A DNA stretch of 5,037 bases, taken from contig WVZH01000570.1 of assembly GCA_011772595.1 (NCBI GenBank), positions 4,803-9,839 on the forward strand, written 5' to 3'. The notes under the pieces were generated by a model. It was given only the letters and a program-made list of their open reading frames with translations. It had not been told where the DNA came from and searched no databases. Numbering within the stretch: the first letter of the stretch is position 1; each line of letters starts with the position of its first letter. Below are positions 1 to 5,037 of the stretch, piece after piece. This DNA comes from Anaerolineales bacterium (lineage in GTDB: Bacteria > Chloroflexota > Anaerolineae > Anaerolineales > E44-bin32). Both the position numbers and the translations under genes were made by a program.

Positions 1-75
1 GGCGCTTCATTTACTAGCAGTGTCATGACAGCGACGCCGATCGCTAAAAGTAAGTGCGTAAAAACTATTCCACAA
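1..75. other. Window edge, no firm gene
   Basis: Nothing here can be called with confidence. On the minus strand a frame is open to the window edge and would read ...THLLLAIGVAVMTLLVNEA, which looks like a membrane helix. Its only ordinary in-frame start is the ATG at 25-27, in the middle of that helix, and no Shine-Dalgarno precedes it. On the plus strand, frame 1 is open from base 1 to a TAA at 79-81 (26 codons) and could be the tail of a gene entering from the left, but its composition gives no family hint. Either reading needs the neighbouring sequence. Confidence 0.2.
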
Positions 76-76
76 G

Positions 77-115
77 AATAAAACAAAATCTCAGGGTCGC
101 GAAAGCAACCCTGAG
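77..115 (-). terminator. Rho-independent terminator of the tRNA transcript
   Basis: On the minus strand, CTCAGGGTTGC and GCGACCCTGAG (90-115) form an 11-bp stem with one T-G wobble and a TTTC tetraloop. It is followed directly by the T-rich tract ATTTTGTTTTATT (77-89). The plus strand has no T tract after the hairpin, so it acts only on leftward transcription. It lies 37 bp beyond the mature 3' end of the tRNA, as expected for a short tRNA transcription unit, and would also stop read-through from the HAD gene. Confidence 0.88.
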
Positions 116-152
116 CATCACAAGTGGCCAAGAAACCGGATGGGTTTTTCAG

Positions 153-225
153 TGGCGAGGATCGGACTTGAACCGATAACCAAGGGCTTATGAGTCCCCT
201 GCTCTGCCGTTTGAGCTACCTCGCC
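153..225 (-). tRNA. tRNA with CAU anticodon (Met elongator or Ile2)
   Basis: The minus strand folds as a complete 73-nt cloverleaf. The acceptor stem is GGCGAGG/CCTCGCC with discriminator A. The D arm is GCTC/GAGC with an 8-nt loop containing GG. The anticodon loop is CTCATAA (anticodon CAT), the variable loop has 5 nt, and the T arm is ATCGG-TTCAAGT-CCGAT. No CCA is encoded; CTG follows the discriminator, so CCA must be added by tRNA nucleotidyltransferase. The anticodon stem GGGGA/GCCCT has a G-T pair at 27-43 and an A-G mismatch at 31-39. There is no intron and no initiator hallmark (initiators carry three G-C pairs next to the loop and an unpaired 1-72). CAU serves both elongator Met and the lysidine-modified Ile2 (AUA) tRNA; the identity is not settled here. 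Confidence 0.95.
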
Positions 226-258
226 ATGCGTAGATCTTTGCCCCCAACGGGCGATTGA

Positions 259-287
259 ATTCTAATCAAGAAGTTCCCGGGTTGCAA
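259..287 (-). promoter_or_regulatory. Sigma-70-type promoter of the tRNA gene
   Basis: On the minus strand, TTGCAA (282-287, 4 of 6 to TTGACA) and TAGAAT (259-264, 5 of 6 to TATAAT) are separated by exactly 17 bp. The expected start point near 252 gives a leader of about 27 nt before the tRNA 5' end at 225. The bases between the -10 and the start include GCCCG, a GC-rich discriminator like those of stringently controlled stable-RNA promoters; that regulatory reading is inference. The rest of 226-396, between the tRNA and the HAD gene, shows nothing else, and no terminator follows the HAD stop. Confidence 0.7.
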
Positions 288-396
288 GAGTCTTCGTCGC
301 GGCGGTCCAGAAAGTTTCCGACACTGAATCCTGGGCAAGGGGACAGACCGCAGCCCCATAGCTCATGGATCGGTAGGGTCACCGCAATCATCACAC

Positions 397-1149
397 CTAC
401 ATATGCACTTCGCGCTCGTGCTCACGCATGAAGCGCTCGAGAACATCAGGCAGGGTTTCCGGGTCGTCGACGATCCGTTCCTCGGGAAGAAGATCTGCGG
501 CGTGCAACGTCTTGCGTGTAAACGGCGTGGAGACGGCGATCACGTTCACTCCCGCCCCTAAAGCAGCCTTTACTCCTGATGGGGAGTCCTCAATGACCAG
601 GGATTCTTCAGGTGGAATGGCGAGCGCGGAGGTGGTCAGCCGATAGATCTCAGGGTCCGGTTTCCCATGGTCCACATCGTCGCGGGTGGCTACGAAATCG
701 AACTCGTCCGCCAGTCCGAGCACATCCAAGACCTGCGTTGTGCGTTCACATCCCGACATGGTCGCCAAGGCTGTCTTACAGCCCTCCCTGCGGGCTTGCT
801 TGAGAAGCTCGACGTTGTGCGGCCATTGGTTACGGATCAGAATCTCGGGATCGTCTAGCATGGCTTCGTAGTGGCGCAGACGAACCTGGACGAACGCCTG
901 CCACGGGGTCTGCACTCCAAAGTCCGCCATACGGGCACTCGCCTTCCCCTCGAGTTCGAAGCGCTCCACCAACGACTGCGCTACCTCAGCCCGCGATCTA
1001 CCCACGACATCCTTGAACGCATTAAACACTTCTCCCTCCGAGATGTCGTGTGGACACAACTCTACCGCTGCGCGCTCGTAGGACCACGCTTTCAATCGCT
1101 CGGTCTGCACCAGCGTGCCGTCCAAATCGAATATCCAGGCTCGAATCAT
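397..1149 (-). CDS. HAD-superfamily hydrolase (phosphatase or phosphoglucomutase-like, subfamily IA)
   Basis: This is a 250-residue cytosolic Mg2+-dependent phosphate-transfer enzyme. Motif I is DLDGT at 8-12, with Asp8 the expected nucleophile and Asp10 the acid/base. Motif II is ALATMS (Thr130), motif III is Lys163 in GKPDPEIY, and motif IV is Glu187-Asp188 in VIEDSPSGVKAA. The helical cap lies between motifs I and II (about 17-105), which marks subfamily I. The complete motif set and normal family length indicate an active enzyme. The family includes beta-phosphoglucomutase, phosphoglycolate phosphatase and several sugar-phosphate phosphatases; the substrate cannot be read from sequence. 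The ATG start is supported by GGAGGT seven bases upstream. It lies 269 bp after arsC, and I see no functional link between the two. Confidence 0.9.
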   Translation of the reverse strand: MIRAWIFDLDGTLVQTERLKAWSYERAAVELCPHDISEGEVFNAFKDVVGRSRAEVAQSLVERFELEGKASARMADFGVQTPWQAFVQVRLRHYEAMLDDPEILIRNQWPHNVELLKQARREGCKTALATMSGCERTTQVLDVLGLADEFDFVATRDDVDHGKPDPEIYRLTTSALAIPPEESLVIEDSPSGVKAALGAGVNVIAVSTPFTRKTLHAADLLPEERIVDDPETLPDVLERFMREHEREVHM

Positions 1150-1156
1150 CCACTAC

Positions 1157-1162
1157 ACCTCC
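1157..1162 (-). promoter_or_regulatory. Ribosome binding site of the HAD gene
   Basis: GGAGGT on the minus strand lies seven bases before the ATG at 1147-1149. This near-perfect Shine-Dalgarno fixes the start of the HAD gene. It also overlaps the last codons of the doubtful small frame that ends at 1153. Confidence 0.75.
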
Positions 1163-1195
1163 GCCCTACGATGTTTCTTTACTCCACCATCAATG

Positions 1196-1201
1196 ATTAT
1201 A
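1196..1201 (-). promoter_or_regulatory. Possible -10 element for the HAD gene
   Basis: A perfect TATAAT on the minus strand would give a start point near 1189 and a leader of about 40 nt. No -35 hexamer matching more than half of TTGACA lies 16-18 bp upstream, and there is no TGn extension, so this rests on the -10 match alone in AT-rich DNA. Confidence 0.25.
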
Positions 1202-1225
1202 AGAATTGGTGATGCCTCATCCAGA

Positions 1226-1256
1226 TAAGCCCCGGGACCCAACACACCGGGGCTTA
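1226..1256. repeat. Perfect 10-bp inverted repeat (hairpin) between arsC and HAD gene
   Basis: TAAGCCCCGG (1226-1235) and CCGGGGCTTA (1247-1256) are perfect inverted copies around an 11-nt loop. Seven of the ten pairs are G-C. Neither strand has a T tract after the stem, so it is not a standard intrinsic terminator. It could still protect or end the arsC message, or act as an RNA-processing or protein-binding site. Confidence 0.6.
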
Positions 1257-1418
1257 CCACGAGAAGGAGAGAATGTGTCTTCGCTGCCAAGTTTAATGAC
1301 CATCCGAAGTTTCGATTTCTTACCTGGTGGGATCGGAAAAAGACGAATCCCGCGAACACGAGTGGCAGCTGAAAGATTAGAACAAGTTTCCTAATTAACA
1401 AACCTGCATCAGCTAAAT

Positions 1419-1859
1419 TCAAATCGCAAGGTCAGGTAGCAACTCCGACTTAATTCGTTGCTTGAGGGCTTCACGTGCTGTTCGGAATGCCTCCAGCCTT
1501 TCAGCAACAGACCCCTTTACCGATGATGGATCCTTGATCGACCAATGCCATCGATTGCGAACGTTGGGAAAGATCGGGCAAGATTCATTCGCACTATCGC
1601 ACACGGTAATCACGTAGTCAAAGCGATCCTTAACGAACGCATCCAACACTTTGGAAACCTGCCTGCTGATGTCGATCCCGATTTCCTCCATCACCCTAAT
1701 CGCCTCCTGCCGAACATGCGTCGCGACCGTTCCAGCCGAGTGGACCTCGACACTACCCTCGCTCAAGTGCCTCAAAAGTCCCTCCGCCATCTGCGATCTG
1801 GCGCTATTGTGTGTACAGAGGAAGAGGACCATGGGAGTAGGTTCGGATTTACTCAACAT
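1419..1859 (-). CDS. arsC: Arsenate reductase ArsC, thioredoxin-coupled (LMW-PTPase fold)
   Basis: This cytosolic enzyme reduces As(V) to As(III) for export. The P-loop CTHNSARS holds catalytic Cys15 and Arg21 (CX5R). Cys87 in VITVCDSA and Cys94 in ESCPIF are seven residues apart, matching the Cys82/Cys89 relay of the Staphylococcus pI258 enzyme. That relay passes a disulfide outward for reduction by thioredoxin. HWSIKDPS (105-112) matches the family's HWxxxDP segment with its Asp. The length (146 aa) is slightly above the usual 130-140 because of a few extra N-terminal residues. All three cysteines are present, which separates it from plain tyrosine phosphatases and from glutaredoxin-type ArsC. 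No arsR, arsB or acr3 is in the window. The start is uncertain: AGGAGG lies only 2 nt before this ATG but 5 nt before the TTG at codon 2 (1854-1856). Confidence 0.92.
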   Translation of the reverse strand: MLSKSEPTPMVLFLCTHNSARSQMAEGLLRHLSEGSVEVHSAGTVATHVRQEAIRVMEEIGIDISRQVSKVLDAFVKDRFDYVITVCDSANESCPIFPNVRNRWHWSIKDPSSVKGSVAERLEAFRTAREALKQRIKSELLPDLAI

Positions 1860-1861
1860 TG

Positions 1862-1867
1862 CCTCCT
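1862..1867 (-). promoter_or_regulatory. Ribosome binding site of arsC, unusual spacing
   Basis: A full AGGAGG on the minus strand lies only two bases before the ATG at 1857-1859 but five bases before the next codon, TTG (1854-1856). The usual spacing of five to nine bases favours initiation at TTG, giving a product one residue shorter. The later ATG (codon 10) is too far away to use this site. Confidence 0.65.
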
Positions 1868-1930
1868 GTGCATCGCAGAAGGTATGTACTATCTCGGAAT
1901 GTTCTTCATGTAAGCCTTATACGTTTCACC

Positions 1931-1959
1931 ATAGTAGCCAAAACAAAGATCTTCTACAA
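1931..1959 (-). promoter_or_regulatory. Candidate promoter for arsC
   Basis: On the minus strand, TTGTAG (1954-1959, 3 of 6) and TACTAT (1931-1936, 4 of 6) are 17 bp apart. The start point near 1924 would give a leader of about 65 nt. The match is modest. A second -10-like TATAAG lies slightly downstream with a 19-bp gap to TTGTTT. No site I can recognise as an ArsR operator overlaps either. Confidence 0.3.
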
Positions 1960-2065
1960 GGATGATTTAAAAGTTAGCGTCCATCACACATCGTCGTCTC
2001 AAATCAGGTGTCCACCAAGCCCTGAATTTGGCGAAATTTTACGTCGATCGTCATTTTACTCGCAC

Positions 2066-2098
2066 AAGCTTCCCGGAAGCTTTGCGCTTCCGGGAAGC
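2066..2098. repeat. Nested palindromes forming a 13-bp perfect hairpin
   Basis: GCTTCCCGGAAGC (2068-2080) and GCTTCCGGGAAGC (2086-2098) are perfect inverted copies separated by TTTGC, giving a 13-bp GC-rich stem with a 5-nt loop. Each arm is itself a palindrome around one central base. The first extends to AAGCTTCC-C-GGAAGCTT (2066-2082) and contains two HindIII-type AAGCTT sites. There is no T tract on either side. It is 98 bp beyond the kinase stop and 207 bp before arsC, so it may end or stabilise the kinase message, or be a tandem protein-binding site with centres 18 bp apart. Confidence 0.75.
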
Positions 2099-2194
2099 AG
2101 TGGTGGTCGCTTTAATTGTAACAATCACCCCAAGGATTAAGACGACAGGTTCGGCAGAAGTCTCCTCATGATCATGCTCAATATCAGACTGTGA

Positions 2195-3820
2195 TTACGA
2201 TTCCCGCGCCGTTTCCTCATCGGAGATCGTTCCGGTAGGGAGTTCAATAAAGAAGCGGCTGCCAACGCCCACTTCACTCTCCACCCACACACGCCCACCG
2301 TGCGCTTCCACCACACTCTTCACCATCGCCAGGCCAAGCCCACTGCCTTCGGCCTCGACCTTCTCACTGCGGTAGAAGCGCTCGAAGACGTGAGGCATGT
2401 CCTCGGGGTCGATGCCGCTACCGTTATCGTAAGTCCACAGCCGGAGGCCATCTTCATACTGTGCCGCACCGATCTCAACCTCCCCTCCCCTAGATGTGAA
2501 CTTGAGCGCATTATCTAGCAGATTCGAGAGCGTTAGTTCCATCAAAGTGCGGTCGACCTGAATCTCGAAGTCCGGATCAGGCTCCACGATCTCTAGCGTG
2601 AGGCCCTTCTCTTTGGCCCGGACCAAGAAGGGCGCAACGGCTGCCTGTAGCAAATCCCCCACATGGTGAGCTTCTAGCCTGGGGCGAGTCAATCCGGCGT
2701 CCAACCTAGAGAGGTTGAGCAAGTTTTGCGTGATCCATTCCAGGCGCTGCAGTTGGTGCTTGCTTTCAACCAGGAACTCCTCATTCACGATGCGATCTTC
2801 TTTCGCCCCGCCCAGAAGCAACTCGTTGAAATTCTTGAGTGCGGTGATCGGTGTACGTAACTCGTGAGATGCATCTGTGATGAATCGGCGCAGCGCATCA
2901 CGCTCTGCAGACAAGCTGTCAAAGCTCGCTTGCAGTTTTCCCGCCATCTCGTTGAACTGTCTAGAGAGCCTGCCGATCTCATCCACGCCAAATTCAGGGG
3001 CGCGGATGGCGAGGTCGCCGGCGCTTATCTGCCCTGTAATCTCGGTTAATTGCTCCAAGGGCGCCGTTAGTCGACGCGCCATCAAGAATCCCATGAGACC
3101 GGCGAGCACCACAGCCCCAACCCCAGCGGTGATGAATGCTCTGGTCGTGGTTTGCAAGGTCTCGATGCCCAAATTGGGTCCTTCGCGCAGTTCAACATAA
3201 CCGACGGGTGTTCCGTAATCTCCAACCGGGACAACCAGCGTGCGGTTCGATCGCGGACCCGTATCAAATGGCTCTTCCTCTTCATGACGATCAAAAATGA
3301 TCCGATCGCCCCACGGATCTCCTACGCGTCGGACGAAGGCGTAGCGTGTTTCGGGAGGCAACGAACGCAGGAATTCGAACTCTGCCGAGGGCGCAAAAGG
3401 GACTTCGATGTGGATGTCGGGTTGGAGGGGAACGACGATGAATTCAAATGGATCATCACCCAAAGCTTCGAAGGAAGCATCTTCATATGGCAGCATGATG
3501 CGGATGAACTGTTCCGCCTTTGCAGGCGAGCCCGAGTCGACTAAGACTCTGAGGTTGTTGTCGAGGATGCGCACACGGATGTCACCCAAGTAGGCGCTGG
3601 TGCGCGCAAGTTCTTCCAGCTCACCCAGGCGAATAACGGGCGAAAACATCATCGAGGCCTGCTGCGCCACGGCCTCCGCGTTCGTACGCAAGAAGGTGGT
3701 CTCTTGTTGCTCGACGTATCCCCTAACCAGTGCGTACGCGAGCCCTCCCATGAGCACCGCAGTTAATGAAGTGAGCAAGACGTATGTACCCACCAAGCGC
3801 CATAATATGGAACGAAACAT
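2195..3820 (-). CDS. Membrane sensor histidine kinase (HAMP, HisKA, HATPase_c)
   Basis: This is an inner-membrane two-component sensor kinase of 541 residues from the ATG at 3818-3820. TM1 is at about 9-32, an external sensor domain at about 33-227, TM2 at about 228-248 and HAMP at about 249-300. The H-box DASHELRTP carries the phospho-acceptor His319. The ATPase domain follows, with N-box NLLDNALK (Asn437), G1 DNGSGID, F-box FERFYR and G2 GSGLGLAM. All catalytic boxes are intact. The sensor region has a segment (RVRILDNNLRVLVDSG) like the PDC/Cache folds of PhoQ-type sensors, and an acidic run HEEEEPFD. A GTG four codons upstream (3830-3832) also fits the frame, but the ATG has GGTGG eight bases before it and gives the typical MFRSILWRL start. 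The PDZ gene ends 80 bp upstream and is probably co-transcribed. No response regulator is in the window, so the signal and target are unknown. Confidence 0.93.
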   Translation of the reverse strand: MFRSILWRLVGTYVLLTSLTAVLMGGLAYALVRGYVEQQETTFLRTNAEAVAQQASMMFSPVIRLGELEELARTSAYLGDIRVRILDNNLRVLVDSGSPAKAEQFIRIMLPYEDASFEALGDDPFEFIVVPLQPDIHIEVPFAPSAEFEFLRSLPPETRYAFVRRVGDPWGDRIIFDRHEEEEPFDTGPRSNRTLVVPVGDYGTPVGYVELREGPNLGIETLQTTTRAFITAGVGAVVLAGLMGFLMARRLTAPLEQLTEITGQISAGDLAIRAPEFGVDEIGRLSRQFNEMAGKLQASFDSLSAERDALRRFITDASHELRTPITALKNFNELLLGGAKEDRIVNEEFLVESKHQLQRLEWITQNLLNLSRLDAGLTRPRLEAHHVGDLLQAAVAPFLVRAKEKGLTLEIVEPDPDFEIQVDRTLMELTLSNLLDNALKFTSRGGEVEIGAAQYEDGLRLWTYDNGSGIDPEDMPHVFERFYRSEKVEAEGSGLGLAMVKSVVEAHGGRVWVESEVGVGSRFFIELPTGTISDEETARES

Positions 3821-3850
3821 CGTCACATCCACCGTACTCTGGCAATATCC

Positions 3851-3880
3851 CGCCCCTCACGAAGGCTCACGTGAGAGGCG
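3851..3880. repeat. Imperfect hairpin between PDZ gene and kinase gene
   Basis: CGCC-c-CTCAC (3851-3860) pairs with GTGAG-a-GGCG (3871-3880): nine base pairs, one mismatch and a 10-nt loop. The loop side includes a perfect 10-bp palindrome CTCACGTGAG (3866-3875). No T tract follows on the minus strand, so it should not fully separate the two genes. It may set their relative expression or be a binding site. Confidence 0.45.
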
Positions 3881-3900
3881 AATTAAACAGTGAAACAGAA

Positions 3901-5037
3901 CTAGATTTCCCCTTTCTCCAGTCTGATTTTACCTTGAAAGAGAGGACCCAGACGCTCCATGAAGGAATCAAACCAAACGTCAACATCAACGTCCACATGA
4001 GGGCGAATTACAATCGACGCGCCAGTTATGATGCCCAAGAAACCTTTCCCTGCTTTTTCGGGATGTTCTCCCAGCTGAACAACAATCTCCAGCGCTGTCT
4101 CCTCGCCAGACCGAAATACGGTCAATTCGACAGCTTCACCGGGCTCCCTGGATGAAATCGCGCGACCAAAATCCTCTGCATTACCCGCCGGTTTGCCATC
4201 GATAGAGGCGATAACATCACCTTTTTGGAGCCCCACTTCATCGGCCGGGCTGCCCTCCAAGACCTCCTGGACCATCACCCCTTCTATCATTTCACCCTCA
4301 GGGAAAGGATAGGATCTCTCAAAGAACGGTGGGAACGTGAACCGACCGCCGCCTGGTCCGAAACTCGGATGCGGAAATAAGAATCGCATTCTGCCTTCAG
4401 GGGATTCGAAGAAGTGGAATTCACCAAACGGATCCTCACCCTCCAAGATCTGTGCCGGAAACTCGGGCATCTGCATATAGCTAATGCCTAAATAGGCTTT
4501 CTCCTCCTGCTCGGGGTGCACCGAGAGTTCTACATCAATTTCATCGGGTTCTGCCTTGTGAAGGCTCTGAACCTTCACGCGAATGATGTCGCCTGGTGCA
4601 TGCGCTGCGATAATCTCGGAGAGGGAATCGTCAGTCTCAAGATCTTTACCATCGATAGCCAAGATAACGTCTCCCTCATGCAATCCGGCTTCTTCTGCCG
4701 GGCTTTCAGGAAGCACTTCAAGAATCATCGGCTTTGCTGATTGCGGAACCCACTCCCTGTGGACGGTCACACGCCGAGTGGGCGGCGCTTCAGTGTAGCC
4801 CGTAATGCCCAGATAAGCCCGTCTTTGGCGCTCCCCAAGAGTCACTTCAAGCGATAGGACATCATCGCCGTGTAGAATGGTCAATTCGACGACATCCCCC
4901 TCTTTATGCTCCCCGAGAATCTCTCGGATATCAACAAGATTTTCCACTGGTCGGTCGTCGATCTCAAGCAGGATGTCCCCAGGCACCACGCCGGCTTCAT
5001 CAGCAGGCCCTTCAGATTCTACAGCGACGATGATCAC
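3901..5037 (-). CDS. Multi-PDZ protein, C-terminal part (5' end outside window)
   Basis: 378 codons are visible, ending at TAG (3901-3903); the frame runs off the window edge, so the first codon (GTG, 5035-5037) is very probably internal. There are three PDZ domains of the bacterial HtrA/DegS type. The first (about 1-68) has lost its opening strand to the edge. The second opens with YLGI at 75-78 and has SPAEEAGLHEGDVILAIDG. The third opens with YLGI at 182-185 and has SPADEVGLQKGDVIASIDG. A further FLGI (333-336) begins a fourth unit that stops after a VDVDVDVWF tail. No protease catalytic motif is present in the visible part; an N-terminal protease domain cannot be excluded. Between the peptide-binding loop and core of the third PDZ is an insert with 13 phenylalanines in 53 residues (193-245). 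PDZ domains bind exposed C-termini or beta strands, so an extracytoplasmic chaperone, adaptor or sensor role beside the kinase is inferred. Confidence 0.88.
   Translation of the reverse strand: MIIVAVESEGPADEAGVVPGDILLEIDDRPVENLVDIREILGEHKEGDVVELTILHGDDVLSLEVTLGERQRRAYLGITGYTEAPPTRRVTVHREWVPQSAKPMILEVLPESPAEEAGLHEGDVILAIDGKDLETDDSLSEIIAAHAPGDIIRVKVQSLHKAEPDEIDVELSVHPEQEEKAYLGISYMQMPEFPAQILEGEDPFGEFHFFESPEGRMRFLFPHPSFGPGGGRFTFPPFFERSYPFPEGEMIEGVMVQEVLEGSPADEVGLQKGDVIASIDGKPAGNAEDFGRAISSREPGEAVELTVFRSGEETALEIVVQLGEHPEKAGKGFLGIITGASIVIRPHVDVDVDVWFDSFMERLGPLFQGKIRLEKGEI

Larger units (their letters stand above)
1150..1418 (-). other. Gap between arsC and HAD gene; doubtful 89-codon frame
   Basis: These 269 bases hold a frame that starts at TTG (1420-1422), overlaps the arsC stop as TTGA, and ends with TAG at 1153-1155. 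The conceptual 89-residue product has a hydrophobic stretch at about 8-29 (LLIRKLVLIFQLPLVFAGFVFF region) followed by a basic segment. It resembles no family I know. The start has no Shine-Dalgarno, the region is visibly more AT-rich than its neighbours, and a perfect hairpin sits inside the frame. I therefore favour non-coding DNA, but a small membrane protein translationally coupled to arsC is not excluded. A perfect TATAAT on the minus strand at 1196-1201 could be the -10 of a HAD promoter, though I find no convincing -35 at 16-18 bp. Confidence 0.3.
1860..2194. other. 335-bp intergenic region between the histidine kinase and arsC
   Basis: I find no credible gene on either strand; plus-strand frames here lack ribosome sites and family features. 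In order from the kinase stop, the region holds a 10-bp palindrome CATGATCATG (2167-2176) and an 11-bp palindrome ATTGTAACAAT (2115-2125). Then come the double-palindrome hairpin at 2066-2098 and a weaker bulged inverted repeat (CAAATCAGG at 2000-2008 against CCTGAATTTG at 2021-2030). Last are the candidate arsC promoter and ribosome site. The concentration of dyad symmetry suggests regulatory DNA, but no regulator can be named. Confidence 0.5.

Noticed and set aside
871..1212. Plus-strand 113-codon frame opposite the HAD gene
   Set aside because: It is antisense to a well-supported coding gene with all HAD motifs and has no recognisable features.
1226..1256. Reading the arsC-HAD hairpin as an intrinsic terminator
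   Set aside because: No T tract follows the stem on either strand, so only an inverted repeat is reported.
1857..1873. Six-codon leader frame MHRRQC just before arsC, enclosing the AGGAGG and ending at the TTG start
   Set aside because: It has no ribosome site of its own, and very short frames overlapping a start are expected by chance.
2000..2030. Bulged inverted repeat CAAATCAGG/CCTGAATTTG as an ArsR operator
   Set aside because: It has a bulge and a 12-nt spacer, lies upstream of the candidate promoter, and does not match an ArsR site I can recognise; it is mentioned only as part of the intergenic region.
1859..2140. Plus-strand 93-codon frame across the arsC upstream region
   Set aside because: No Shine-Dalgarno, no family resemblance, and it runs through the hairpin region; it looks like a chance frame in non-coding DNA.
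3152..3544. Plus-strand 130-codon frame opposite the histidine kinase
   Set aside because: It mirrors the kinase sensor domain and HAMP-proximal region, has no ribosome site and no family motif.
1..5037. Mobile element, CRISPR array, toxin-antitoxin or defence system
   Set aside because: No spaced direct-repeat array, transposase, integrase, nuclease or paired small genes are present; the gene content is a sensory pair, arsC, a HAD enzyme and a tRNA.

Overview
The window is a bacterial chromosomal segment of moderate GC in which every supported gene is on the minus strand, so transcription runs from high to low coordinates. The lineage cannot be fixed from sequence alone. A CAU-anticodon tRNA with no encoded CCA, sigma-70-like promoter hexamers, a thioredoxin-type ArsC and a PDZ-protein/histidine-kinase pair would fit an environmental bacterium such as a Chloroflexota member, but that placement is a low-confidence guess.

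In transcription order the layout is as follows. First is the C-terminal part of a PDZ-repeat protein (3901-5037, cut by the window edge). After 68 bp comes a membrane sensor histidine kinase (2195-3820). A 335-bp intergenic region follows, holding a striking double-palindrome hairpin and a weak promoter candidate. Next is a thioredoxin-coupled arsenate reductase of the low-molecular-weight phosphatase fold (1419-1859). A 269-bp gap carries a second hairpin and a doubtful small reading frame. Then come a HAD-superfamily phosphatase (397-1149), and finally a CAU tRNA (153-225) with its own promoter (259-287) and a rho-independent terminator (77-115). The first ~75 bases hold nothing firm.

The PDZ protein and the kinase probably form one extracytoplasmic sensing unit: same strand, short spacing, and the kinase has a large external sensor domain. 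No response regulator is visible; it may lie just outside the window, upstream of the PDZ gene. The arsenate reductase has no arsR or arsenite exporter beside it here and looks like a stand-alone or edge-of-operon arsC. The HAD hydrolase and tRNA look like ordinary housekeeping genes.

The less ordinary items are the protease-less PDZ array with a phenylalanine-rich insert, the nested palindromes upstream of arsC, and start-codon ambiguities in arsC and the kinase. I see no CRISPR array, transposon, phage gene or recognisable new defence system.
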